Of a stretch of DNA of 64,000 nt, positions 9,083 to 16,942 are shown in pieces; the stretch's first letter is position 1; the number at the start of each line of letters is the position of its first letter. Position numbers and translations under genes: made by a program. A model generated the notes under the pieces. It made no database searches, had not been told where the DNA came from, and saw nothing but the letters and a program-made list of their open reading frames with translations. The DNA comes from Hymenobacter glacieicola (GTDB lineage: Bacteria; Bacteroidota; Bacteroidia; Cytophagales; Hymenobacteraceae): contig NZ_BMGS01000002.1 in the NCBI RefSeq assembly GCF_014640315.1, positions 283,313-347,312 on the forward strand. The letters run 5' to 3'.

Positions 9083-9358
9083 ATGGCTACTGAACCAAAC
9101 CAAGACCCCGCCGCTGCCCTCGACCCAAACTCGGGCGCTAACCTGACCGAAGAGCAGCGCAAGCACCGCGAGGAGCTGTACAGCTACAAGCGCGACGAAG
9201 AAGGCACCCTGGATACTTCCGCCCGCCTCGAAGAAGAAACGACCGGCATTCCGCTGGACGGTGCGGGCAACTCCGGCCCGGATGCCGATAACATGACCCG
9301 TCGTGATGAGCTGGACATCCCTGGCTTCAACAACCCCATCGACGACAACAACCGATAG
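9083..9358 (+). CDS. Small acidic, probably disordered protein of unknown function
   Basis: The 91-residue protein starts at ATG 9083 (MATEPNQDPAAALDPNSG). It is strongly charged and polar, with a central Arg/Lys/Glu stretch (EEQRKHREELYSYKRDEEG) that could form one helix, and an Asn/Asp-rich tail ending NPIDDNNR. There is no signal peptide, Cys or Trp. It resembles small general-stress proteins of Hymenobacter-type genomes in composition only. A strong terminator follows, marking it as a genuine transcription unit. It sits just upstream of the arsenic operon but is insulated from it. Confidence 0.65.
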   Translation: MATEPNQDPAAALDPNSGANLTEEQRKHREELYSYKRDEEGTLDTSARLEEETTGIPLDGAGNSGPDADNMTRRDELDIPGFNNPIDDNNR

Positions 9359-9402
9359 AGTACTGCTAGCAGCTCATTAGCTGCCAAAAAGCACCTATTT
9401 AC

Positions 9403-9459
9403 CACGACCACTCTACGCAAGCTTTCAAGAGCTTTTTCGTAGAGTGGTCGTGTTTTTTT
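9403..9459 (+). terminator. Strong terminator before the ars operon
   Basis: CACGACCACTCTACG (9403-9417) pairs perfectly with CGTAGAGTGGTCGTG (9438-9452) and is followed by TTTTTTT. Confidence 0.9.
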
Positions 9460-9467
9460 ATGTCAGC

Positions 9468-9501
9468 TTGGTACACTTAATATAGTTATGACGTATGTTT
9501 A
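9468..9501 (+). promoter_or_regulatory. Candidate arsR promoter
   Basis: TTG at 9468 is followed 23 bp later by TATGTTTA (9494-9501), a near match to TAnnTTTG. This -7 candidate lies inside the inverted repeat at 9488-9507, so a repressor bound there would block it. Confidence 0.4.
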
Positions 9502-9531
9502 CGTCATACTTCATAATCTTTCCATGACGTA
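9488..9531 (+). promoter_or_regulatory. Candidate ArsR operator: inverted repeat plus a third half-site
   Basis: ATGACGTA (9488-9495) and TACGTCAT (9500-9507) form a perfect 8-bp inverted repeat with a 4-bp spacer. The same half-site ATGACGTA recurs at 9524-9531, where it includes the likely arsR start codon. Dimeric ArsR-family repressors bind such dyads at their own promoters, so autoregulation is the natural reading. Confidence 0.65.
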
Positions 9532-9871
9532 CGCTAAAACCGCTGCCTTCACCGGGGAGCAGCAGCACCTGGCCCAACTGGCTAAAGCCTTGGCCCACCC
9601 GGCGCGGGTAGCCATTATTCAGCTGCTGGCCAGCAGGAACACCTGCATTGCGGGAGACATTGCGGCCGAGCTACCCCTGTCCCGCACTACAGTTTCGCAG
9701 CACCTGCAGGAGCTAAAGGCCTTGGACCTCATCCGGGGCGATATTGAGGGACTGACGGTGTGCTACTGCCTGAACGTGGAATTGCTGCGGCAGGTACAGC
9801 AGCAGTTCAGCGCCTTTTTCGAGCAGGTTACAGTAGCCGCACCCTGCGAGCCTGGGGCTTGCGGCTGCTAG
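9524..9871 (+). CDS. arsR: ArsR-family metalloid-responsive repressor
   Basis: The start is placed at ATG 9524 (MTYAKTAAF) rather than ATG 9488, because 9488 lies inside a perfect palindrome that looks like the operator. The 115-residue protein is a winged-helix HTH regulator: helix LAHPARVAIIQLLA, then DIAAELPLSRTTVSQHLQELKALDLI as the recognition region. Cysteines are at 41, 80, 82 and in the tail C108-x-P-G-x-C113-x-C115. Which of these sense As(III) is unclear, since the classical CVC in the recognition helix is absent. It leads an operon with an ArsI-like lyase and ArsC, so arsenic is the probable signal. Confidence 0.9.
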   Translation: MTYAKTAAFTGEQQHLAQLAKALAHPARVAIIQLLASRNTCIAGDIAAELPLSRTTVSQHLQELKALDLIRGDIEGLTVCYCLNVELLRQVQQQFSAFFEQVTVAAPCEPGACGC

Positions 9872-9941
9872 GTAGGAGCCGGTTTAAGCCAGCCGTTTGC
9901 GGCTACTCCGCTGTTGTTTTCACCTTCTAATCCTTACCAAC

Positions 9942-10502
9942 ATGAGTTCTTTTCCTCGCATGCACGTGTCGTTGTACGTGGCTGATTTAGCGGCCACAGT
10001 TACTTTCTACACTGCTTTTTTCGGGCAGCCCGCCGCTAAAATCAAGCCGGGCTACGCAAAGTACGTGCTCGATGAGCCGGCTCTGATTATCTCCTTTGTG
10101 CAGAATCCCGGGCGGGTGCATAGCAACTTCGGCCACCTGGGCTTCCAGGTTGAAACCCTACCCCAGCTGGAAGACCGATTAGCCGCCGCGCGCCGGGCGG
10201 GCCTGGTGCAACGCGAGGAAATGGGTACTAGCTGCTGCTACGCCAAGCAGGACAAGTTTTGGGTAAACGACCCCGATGGCACGGAATGGGAAGTGTATTA
10301 CTTTCACGAGGATGCGGAGTTCAACGACCCACGCTACCAGCAGGAGTACGACCAAGCCAGCAGCCAGTGCTGCATTGCCTCCGCTGCCCTGCCGGCCGAG
10401 GAGCTACCGCCAGTGCCTTTGACCTTAGCCCTACCCTTGGCCGATACCAGCACGGTTACTGCCCCAGCCCTGGCGTGCGCGCCCGGCGGGTGTGCGTGCT
10501 AG
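9942..10502 (+). CDS. arsI: ArsI/CadI-family glyoxalase-fold metalloenzyme, probable organoarsenical C-As lyase
   Basis: The start at ATG 9942 (MSSFPRMHVSLYVADL) gives 186 residues. The vicinal-oxygen-chelate fold has likely metal ligands His8, His65 and a Glu at 115 or 117 (TEWEVYYF). The vicinal cysteine pair Cys98-Cys99 in GTSCCYAKQDKFWV corresponds to the trivalent-arsenic-binding pair of characterised ArsI enzymes, which split the C-As bond of methylarsenite with O2 and Fe(II). The C-terminal extension is Cys-rich, with QCC near 144-145 and a tail C179-A-P-G-G-C184-A-C186 that resembles the ArsR tail. It lies between arsR and arsC on the same strand. A role in cadmium resistance (CadI) is an alternative for this family. 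Confidence 0.85.
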   Translation: MSSFPRMHVSLYVADLAATVTFYTAFFGQPAAKIKPGYAKYVLDEPALIISFVQNPGRVHSNFGHLGFQVETLPQLEDRLAAARRAGLVQREEMGTSCCYAKQDKFWVNDPDGTEWEVYYFHEDAEFNDPRYQQEYDQASSQCCIASAALPAEELPPVPLTLALPLADTSTVTAPALACAPGGCAC

Positions 10503-10574
10503 CTTGCCCGTTATTCCGGCCTGTTACCTCGGATCAGCGCGAGGGTATTCCTTTGTCAGAATTCACTTTTCCCG

Positions 10575-11000
10575 ATGAATGTTCTTGTGCTTTGCACCGG
10601 CAATTCCTGTCGGAGCCAGATGTTGCACGGCTACCTCCAGCAGCTGCTGGGCTCCCAGGCCCGCGTGTACTCAGCCGGGGTAGAAACCCACGGGCTTAAT
10701 GCGCGGGCCGTGCAGGTTATGGCCGAAGATGGGGTCGACATCAGCCACCATACTTCCACCCTGGCCACGGAGTATGCTGCTACCCCGTTTGATTTTGTGC
10801 TGACCGTCTGCGACCATGCCCGCGAAACCTGCCCCGTGCTGCCAGGCGCCGCGGCTGCTACCCGCCTGCACCACAGCTTCCCCGACCCCGCCCGCGCTAC
10901 CGGCTCGGAGGCGGAAATACTCGAGGCATTCCGGGCTACCCGCAACCAGATTAAGGCTTACGCCGCCGATTTTGCCCGGCAGCATGCTCCCACTCGGTAA
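10575..11000 (+). CDS. arsC: Arsenate reductase, thioredoxin-coupled LMW-phosphatase type
   Basis: The 141-residue protein has the P-loop CTGNSCRS at residues 7-14 (Cys7 nucleophile and the Arg of CX5R) and the redox pair Cys79 and Cys86 in VCDHARETCP. This is the Cys relay of the S. aureus pI258-type enzyme that reduces arsenate to arsenite with thioredoxin. It is the third gene of the ars cluster, 72 bp after the lyase gene. No arsB, acr3 or arsP efflux gene follows, so the arsenite produced must be exported by a transporter encoded elsewhere or sequestered. Confidence 0.92.
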   Translation: MNVLVLCTGNSCRSQMLHGYLQQLLGSQARVYSAGVETHGLNARAVQVMAEDGVDISHHTSTLATEYAATPFDFVLTVCDHARETCPVLPGAAAATRLHHSFPDPARATGSEAEILEAFRATRNQIKAYAADFARQHAPTR

Positions 11001-11284
11001 GCAAGCCTGACTACGTAGCAGCTCCTACCCAACTGCGGCCGAGTGCGTGGTAATGGCATGTGGCACTCGGGTTACTTGCCTTTCTAATGTAGTAGAAGCG
11101 CCCTCCAGTGGCACAACCGCCCACACGTAGTTGTAGAGCGCCGGGGTAGGTATGCAGTTGGGCAGAAGCCGGGGCTGTGACGGGGAAAATCAACGAGTTT
11201 TTGAGCACAGCATCTGACACCACTTGGTCATTTCGCGTATACAATTCTTACGTGTAGCTTTTCGCTCCAACTCTTCCTCCATCC

Positions 11285-12106
11285 ATGGCAGCTTCTTTCC
11301 TCGTTCTCACTGATTTTACGCCGGCCGCCGACCATGCCCTGCGCTACGCCGCGGCGCTGGCCGCACCCGTACAGGCAACGTTAGTTCTCCTGCATATCCG
11401 TCGCGAAACTTTGCTTGACCCGGATGCCTTTACCGGCACCATCCGCCACATGAGCGAGGGCGAAATTGCGGCGGCCCTGCAGGAGCGGGTGCAGCCGCTG
11501 AAGGTAAGCGCCACGGTAGAGTCGGCGGTAGATGGCGTGGAAGGGGCCGTAGCCGATGCCGTGCGCCGCCACGCGCCCGCCCTGGTAGTATTGGGCAAGC
11601 CTGATACGGAAACCACGCCCGATGAACTGGTCAGCAGCACGTCTTTGAAGCTACTGCGCGCTACCCGTACGCCCCTGCTGGTGGTGCCCGTAGCCTCACA
11701 GGCCCCCGTGCCCCCGCGCTGCGTTACAATTGCTGCCGATAACAGCAGCATCGATTTGAAGGTGCAGTCGGCCGGCGTGCAGGAGTTGCTGGAGCAGCTG
11801 CAGCCCCGCCTCACCGTAACCCACGTAGCCGAGCCCGAAAACAGCGACAGTTGCACCCTCGCCTTTAATGCCGTTACTACCAGTGGCTTAACTAAGGGAA
11901 CCAACTTTCGGGTACTAACGCACGGCGTCCGCCACCGCCACATAGCAGCCGGCATTCTGCTGGCCGCCGCCGAAACCAAGGCCGACTTGCTGGTGCTTAT
12001 CGCCCGCCGACGCAGCTTTCTGGGCCAGCTTTTCAACCGTAGCGTTACCTCCCAGGTGGTGCTGCACGGGCAGCTCCCCGTCCTGCTGCTGCCCGCCATG
12101 GACTAA
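11285..12106 (+). CDS. Universal stress protein with two UspA-like halves
   Basis: The 273-residue protein starts at ATG 11285 (MAASFLVLTDFTPAADHALRYAA) with the typical first strand and helix of UspA. Two tandem halves are visible (about 1-140 and 145-273). VVLGKPDTETTPDE occupies the place of the ATP-binding loop but lacks its Gly-x2-Gly pattern, so ATP binding is uncertain. The C-terminal segment (ADLLVLIARRRSFLGQLF, then VTSQVVLHGQLPVLLLP) resembles the end of the stress protein at 6904-7791, suggesting paralogy. It lies downstream of arsC but after a 284-bp gap, so it probably has its own promoter. Confidence 0.85.
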   Translation: MAASFLVLTDFTPAADHALRYAAALAAPVQATLVLLHIRRETLLDPDAFTGTIRHMSEGEIAAALQERVQPLKVSATVESAVDGVEGAVADAVRRHAPALVVLGKPDTETTPDELVSSTSLKLLRATRTPLLVVPVASQAPVPPRCVTIAADNSSIDLKVQSAGVQELLEQLQPRLTVTHVAEPENSDSCTLAFNAVTTSGLTKGTNFRVLTHGVRHRHIAAGILLAAAETKADLLVLIARRRSFLGQLFNRSVTSQVVLHGQLPVLLLPAMD

Positions 12107-12287
12107 GGTTTGTTGCTGCGACCAACCCACTCGCCTACCTACACCCGGCCAGGAATACCAAGCGTGCGGCATACCTTTCACTTATTCGGCCCTCTTCTTT
12201 TTCAGAGAGTTGAGCGAAGGAAACCCCCATCAGAACCAGGCGACCCGTGTCCCGTTGCCAGCCACGGGCGGGGGCTCAAACGGATGA

Positions 12288-12794
12288 TTACCCGACTACT
12301 TTGCTTCGGCGCTCCAGCATGCAGACATCGTGCCACTGCCCCCGCAGCTCACCCAGCCGTTCGCGCACGCCCACCAGCCGAAACCCGGCCTGCTCGTGCA
12401 GGCGGAGGCTGCCCGTATTCAGGCGCATAATGCTGGCTTGCAGGGTCCAGATTCCGTGCTGCTCCGATTCGGCTACCAGGTAAGCCAGCAGCTGTTGGCC
12501 CACGCCCCGGCCCCGGTGCGCGGCCCCCACGTACACGCTCACTTCGGCTACTCCGCGGTACACGCACCGGCCCGAAACAGGCGTCAGCGCCGCCCAACCC
12601 GCTACCTGGCCGGCACCCGTCAGGGCTACAAACCGGCTGTGCGGCAAGTGGCTGGCGTCCCACTCGGCCCAGGCCGGTATTTCGGTGGCAAAGGTGGCCT
12701 GGCCGGTGGCAATGCCTTCGGCGTAAATGGCGCTAACGGCGGGGTAGTGTTCCTGGGCTAAAGGCAGGAGCTGAAGGGTAGCAGTAGTGGGCAT
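12288..12794 (-). CDS. GNAT N-acetyltransferase of the phosphinothricin/methionine-sulfoximine type
   Basis: The 168-residue protein has the layout of the Pat/Bar/MddA group: IYAEGIATGQATFATEIP near the N-terminus, AGWAALTPVSGRCVYRGVAEVSVYV for the core strands, the acetyl-CoA loop HRGRGVGQQLL, and SIMRLNTGSLRLHEQAGFRLVG near the end, matching the conserved xNxxSixLHexxGF motif. Members acetylate phosphinothricin, methionine sulfone or sulfoximine, and related amino acids. The physiological substrate cannot be decided. The gene stands alone, convergent with the upstream stress-protein gene. Confidence 0.88.
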   Translation of the reverse strand: MPTTATLQLLPLAQEHYPAVSAIYAEGIATGQATFATEIPAWAEWDASHLPHSRFVALTGAGQVAGWAALTPVSGRCVYRGVAEVSVYVGAAHRGRGVGQQLLAYLVAESEQHGIWTLQASIMRLNTGSLRLHEQAGFRLVGVRERLGELRGQWHDVCMLERRSKVVG

Positions 12795-12946
12795 AGGAAG
12801 GCAGGCAGCAGTCCGAAGTGAAGGTAGCAGAATGCGTGGTTTCGGCAGGGCTTCACCAAGCGGGGCGGGCCCTTCTCGCCCGCAAACCTCGCCCGCAATG
12901 CCACTGCCCTGCTGCTACGTACTACCCCGCGTTTCGCCGGGTAACC

Positions 12947-15076
12947 TTACCAGCGCCAGCCCAACTGCACGCCGCCGTACCAGTTGCGACCGGGAGCGGG
13001 CTGAAAATAGCGGCCCCCGAAGGCATTTAGGTCGTTGCCCAGGGAGTAGCGGCGGTTGGTAGCATTTTCAATTCCTCCGAACACGTCCAGGCCCAGCCCC
13101 TGAGGTAGCTCGCGCCGCCAGCCGACCCGGCTGCCGAAAGTCCAGTAGCCGGGAGCGTACTCGGTGTTGGCATCGTTGAGGGGCAGGCGGGCCTGGTGGT
13201 TTACCGTGGGGTTGAGGTAGAAGCCGAGCTGGTGGTTGAAATCGAGGCCGGCAGTGAGCGTGTGGGGGGCCGTGCCGGTGAGGCGGTTGCCGCTGAAGGT
13301 GTTGCCGCCGCTTTCGTAGCGCCCGAAGCGGTAGTGGTTGTAGGCGTAGCTCACGAAGGCGCGCAGGCCCGTGCCGCCAGCCTGGGTAGCACTCACGGTG
13401 CCCGGAGTCAGACCACTGACTGGGCTGCCCTGCCGCCACAGCCAGCCGCTGAGGGCCGCTTCCAGGCCGCGCTGGCGGGTGTTGCCGGCATTGTCGAAAA
13501 GCTGAGTACCGAGGTCGGTAGTACGGGTAGTAATGGTTTGGCGCACGCGCAGGTCGTAAAGGGCCACATCATAGCGCAGCCGCTCGTTCCAGAGCTGGCC
13601 GCGGGCGCCTACCTCGTAGCTGGTGCCGCGCTCGGCCTGCAAGGCCTGGTTGATAGAGGCATCGGAAGGCCGAATTTCTTCCTCCGTGGGCGGCGAGAAG
13701 CCCGAGCTAATGCTGCCGTACACCGACAAGCCCGTACCAAATTCGCGCAGCAGCGCCACCCGCGGCGACACCTCGGGCCGGAAATTCCGCTCCAGCTGGT
13801 AGGCATTGGGGCGGGTGGCGGCGTCGGAAATCCGGCTGATGCGGTAGCGGAGGCGGTTGTAGCTGGCTCCGGCCGTGAGCAGCAGCCCGGCGGGTAGTTC
13901 ATAATCGGCCTGGGCAAAGGCAAAGCCCGTAAGCGTCCGGATTTCGTCGTCGTAGCGTAGCGCGCCAGGGGTGCCGGCGCGGTTCTGGTAGTTGCGGGAG
14001 CTTTCAAAGCCGGTTTGCCCCTCGCCCCCACCCTGGAGGCGGAGCGTGCGCCCGGCCAGGGCGGTGCGGTAGCTGGCTACTACCCGTCCGCCCCCGCCGA
14101 GCAAGGTGTTACGCTCAAAATCAATGAGGTAGGGCGTTTGAATGCTGCTCCCGCTCAGGTATAAGGTGGTGCGCAGGCTTAGCCGCTCCGAGAACCGGGC
14201 CTCGTGGGTACCGCCCAATAAGGCTGCGCGCGAGGCGTAGTAGGTGCGCTGCTGCACGGTGCCGGGGCTGGTGGCCGTACCCGGGCGGGCCTGGCGCGGG
14301 TTGGCCTCGAACTGGGCCCGTGTAAGCCCGCCAGGCAGCTGGTAATTAAGGTCAGAGTACAGCGCGTGCAAGCTGATCGTCTGCTTCTCCGAGGGCTGCC
14401 ATTCGCCGTCGAGGGCTAGTACGTCGCGGCGCAGGGCACTTTGCTGGCGGTAGCCGTCGAGGGTTTGGCGGGCGTAGCTGGCGCGCAGGTAGCCCGTAGC
14501 GGTGCCCGTTTCGGCGGCTACCGTGGCGCGTCGCAGCCCAAAGCTGCCCGCCGTGAAGCCCACCTGCGCCCGGGAGGTGCCCGGCACGGGGCGCCTTCCG
14601 GTCAGCAGCACGGCCCCGCCGGTACCGGCGCCGTACACGCTGGCTGCCGGGCCTTTTACTACCTCAATGCCCCCGAGCAAACTGGGGTCCAGCAGGTTAA
14701 GCGGAGTGCTGCCGCTGGCTTCCGTGAACGGGATGCCCTGGTAGTACACTTTGGTGTTGCGCACCCCAAACGGAGACCGAAGCGTGCTGCCCCGCACGCT
14801 CAGCCGGTAACTGGCCGTGGCACGCTCCTCTAGCCGCACCCCGGGCAGGGTGTTCACGGCCTGAGTCAGGGCATTCTGCGGAAACCGCTCCAGCACGGCG
14901 GCATCCAGCACGCCCACAGCGGCGGCAGTGCGGCGCAGGGGCAGCTGCTGGCCGTAGCCGGTTACGGTAGCTTCGGGCAGCACCTGGGGCCGCAGCATGG
15001 CGGTATCGGGCGGGGCAGTTTGGGCGAAGGCGGCAACGGGCAAGAGCAGCAGCGGCGTGGCGTAGCGGTAGGGCAT
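12947..15076 (-). CDS. TonB-dependent outer-membrane receptor
   Basis: The start is placed at ATG 15076, giving a signal peptide (MPYRYATPLLLLPVAAFA, then Q). The 709-residue protein has a plug domain (about 45-160) with NALTQAVNTLPGVRLEE, RGSTLRSPFG and IEVVKGPAASVYG, all typical of TonB-dependent receptors, followed by a beta-barrel ending in an aromatic residue (GVQLGWRW). No carboxypeptidase-like N-terminal extension and no SusD partner are present, which argues for siderophore, metal or cofactor uptake (FecA/BtuB-like) rather than glycan import. The ligand is unknown. No cobalamin or other riboswitch was recognised upstream. Confidence 0.93.
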   Translation of the reverse strand: MPYRYATPLLLLPVAAFAQTAPPDTAMLRPQVLPEATVTGYGQQLPLRRTAAAVGVLDAAVLERFPQNALTQAVNTLPGVRLEERATASYRLSVRGSTLRSPFGVRNTKVYYQGIPFTEASGSTPLNLLDPSLLGGIEVVKGPAASVYGAGTGGAVLLTGRRPVPGTSRAQVGFTAGSFGLRRATVAAETGTATGYLRASYARQTLDGYRQQSALRRDVLALDGEWQPSEKQTISLHALYSDLNYQLPGGLTRAQFEANPRQARPGTATSPGTVQQRTYYASRAALLGGTHEARFSERLSLRTTLYLSGSSIQTPYLIDFERNTLLGGGGRVVASYRTALAGRTLRLQGGGEGQTGFESSRNYQNRAGTPGALRYDDEIRTLTGFAFAQADYELPAGLLLTAGASYNRLRYRISRISDAATRPNAYQLERNFRPEVSPRVALLREFGTGLSVYGSISSGFSPPTEEEIRPSDASINQALQAERGTSYEVGARGQLWNERLRYDVALYDLRVRQTITTRTTDLGTQLFDNAGNTRQRGLEAALSGWLWRQGSPVSGLTPGTVSATQAGGTGLRAFVSYAYNHYRFGRYESGGNTFSGNRLTGTAPHTLTAGLDFNHQLGFYLNPTVNHQARLPLNDANTEYAPGYWTFGSRVGWRRELPQGLGLDVFGGIENATNRRYSLGNDLNAFGGRYFQPAPGRNWYGGVQLGWRW

Positions 15077-15499
15077 TTCAAGCAAGTACAATGAGCGTGC
15101 GTTTGCTAACCGCAAAACCACGCCCAGGGTTGGCGGCAGACGAATTTTCAGCCGGCTACCAGTTAACTTCCAGCTCCATCTACCTCCGCTTTTATTCCGG
15201 TTATGCTGTACCTGCCCCCACCCCGCCGCTACCGCCGGCCGTTGCTGATTGCCTATAAACTAGCCTATGCGAGTCTGCTCTGAGTGGAGATGCCCGGAGT
15301 TACGGCGCGAATCTTCCTACCTCATTCGGAGTAGCTGCTCTTTCGGCCTTCGATAATTACTACCCAACAGCCCCCTGCCAGCCTTTGCTGAGCTTGCTCT
15401 CGAGGGTGATGGGTAGTGCGGCACGGGGGCAGGTAGCGCGTAGAGGCAACCCAAGCTCGGCAAATGCAGTTGAATTAAGCGCAACTATACTCCTGCGCT
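15077..15499. other. Divergent intergenic region between receptor and dehydrogenase genes
   Basis: About 420 bp separate the two divergent start codons and presumably hold both promoters. No exact TAnnTTTG element, riboswitch or repeat was recognised. A plus-strand frame opening at 15385 runs into the dehydrogenase gene out of frame and is not supported. Confidence 0.5.
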
Positions 15500-16729
15500 A
15501 TGCTTTCCAAACTGACTTTTTCGCTGGCGGCAACGCTGCTCCTGGCCGGTTCGGCTACGGCTCAAAACGTGCCCCCGGAGGCTACTCCGTTCCAGATGAC
15601 CGGCAATATCTACCTGCCGAAGAAACTGCCCGCAACCCCGGAGCGCATCAGCAGCCTGAAGGCACCAGCCGGCTTTACCGTGAGTGCCTACGCCCAGGGC
15701 CTCGACATGCCCCGCATGCTGGCGGTGGCACCCAACGGCGACGTGTACGTATCCAATCGGGTGAAAGGCACCGTGACGCTGATCCGCGACGCCAACCAGG
15801 ACGGCAAGGCGGAACTCATGCAGCAGGTAGCCCAGAAGCCCCACCTGCACGGCCTGGCCCTGAAGGATGGCAAGCTCTACATGGCCGCCATTCGGGAGCT
15901 GTACGTGGCCGAAGTAAAGCCCGATGGGAGCCTGGGTGAGCCCAAAATGCTGTACCAGGACCTGCCCGACGCCGGTCAGCACGCCAACCGCACCCTGCAA
16001 TTCGGCCCCGATGGGCAGCTCTACCTGTCGGTGGGCAGCACCTGCAACGCCTGCGACGAGGACAACCCCGAAAGCGCTACCCTGCTCCAGATTAAAACCG
16101 ATGGCTCAGGCCGGCGCGTGTACGCCCGCGGCCTGCGCAATACCATCGGCTTCGATTGGCACCCTACCACCCGCCAGCTTTACGGCCTCGACCACGGCAT
16201 TGACTGGCTCGGCGACGAGGAGCAGCAGGAAGAGTTCAACCAGATCAGGGAAGGTGGGCACTACGGCTGGCCCTCCATCATTGCCGACGGTAAGCCCTAC
16301 CCTGCCAACAAGCCCAAATCGGGCGACTCGTACGAGGAGTTTGATGCCAAGGCGGTGCGGCCTCTGTTGCTCTACAAAGCCCATTCCGCGCCCTTGGGTC
16401 TGGTATTCAACCGCGGCCAGCAGTTCCCGGCGGAGTACCGCCACGACGCCTTCGTGACCATGCACGGCTCTTGGAACCGGGCCCAGCCTTCGGGCTACAA
16501 AATTGTACGGGTACGCTTCAACGAGCAAGGCCAGCCCCAGCAGTTCGAGGATTTCGTGACGGGGTGGCTGGTGGAAAACGACAAGTCGGAATTCGGTCGC
16601 CCCTGCAGCATTGTGCAGGCCCCGGACGGCGCCCTGCTGGTTTCCGACGACGACAACGGAGTAATCTACCGCGTAGCCTACACGGGCCGCGCCAGCAAAG
16701 CCGCAAAAAAGTCCAAGCAGCGCAGCTAA
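15500..16729 (+). CDS. Secreted PQQ-type sugar/sorbosone dehydrogenase-like beta-propeller
   Basis: The 409-residue protein begins with a signal peptide (MLSKLTFSLAATLLLAGSAT, then AQ). The rest is a soluble six-bladed propeller of the PQQ-dependent glucose/L-sorbosone dehydrogenase family: MLAVAPNGDVYVSNR, then HLHGLALKDGKLYM carrying the conserved His, RTLQFGPDGQLYLSVGS, then GLRNTIGFDWHP, LDHGIDWLGD and HYGWP. A Cys pair (CNACDED) sits in the middle. Family members oxidise sugars or related aldehydes in the periplasm with PQQ. No PQQ biosynthesis genes are in the window, so the cofactor may be taken up or made elsewhere. A Lys-rich tail follows the domain. Confidence 0.88.
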   Translation: MLSKLTFSLAATLLLAGSATAQNVPPEATPFQMTGNIYLPKKLPATPERISSLKAPAGFTVSAYAQGLDMPRMLAVAPNGDVYVSNRVKGTVTLIRDANQDGKAELMQQVAQKPHLHGLALKDGKLYMAAIRELYVAEVKPDGSLGEPKMLYQDLPDAGQHANRTLQFGPDGQLYLSVGSTCNACDEDNPESATLLQIKTDGSGRRVYARGLRNTIGFDWHPTTRQLYGLDHGIDWLGDEEQQEEFNQIREGGHYGWPSIIADGKPYPANKPKSGDSYEEFDAKAVRPLLLYKAHSAPLGLVFNRGQQFPAEYRHDAFVTMHGSWNRAQPSGYKIVRVRFNEQGQPQQFEDFVTGWLVENDKSEFGRPCSIVQAPDGALLVSDDDNGVIYRVAYTGRASKAAKKSKQRS

Positions 16730-16756
16730 CCGCAGCTGTAGGGACCGTAAGTCTAG

Positions 16757-16802
16757 AAGACCGTCGTGCTGCGGGTCCGCCTCTGCACGACGGTCTTTTT
16801 TG
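16757..16802 (+). terminator. Terminator after the dehydrogenase gene
   Basis: AGACCGTCGTGC (16758-16769) pairs perfectly with GCACGACGGTCT (16785-16796) and is followed by a T-run. Confidence 0.9.
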
Positions 16803-16942
16803 ACTCTTGCGTTCTTCTGGCCCACTCAGCCTAGGATGGATGAATCGGAAGAACTGCTACCATTCATGCCACGCTCAGGGTAACCGGCCGGTAGCTTACT
16901 ACGCGGGGAATCCGGCGTAATGATATTGCGTTTATAGTTTCT

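Noticed and set aside
15077..15300. Cobalamin or thiamine riboswitch upstream of the TonB-dependent receptor
   Set aside because: Checked by eye for the B12 box and thiamine-box motifs on the minus strand; none found. A covariance-model search would settle it.
15385..15939. Plus-strand frame overlapping the dehydrogenase start
   Set aside because: It runs out of frame into the dehydrogenase gene and has low-information composition; no start context.
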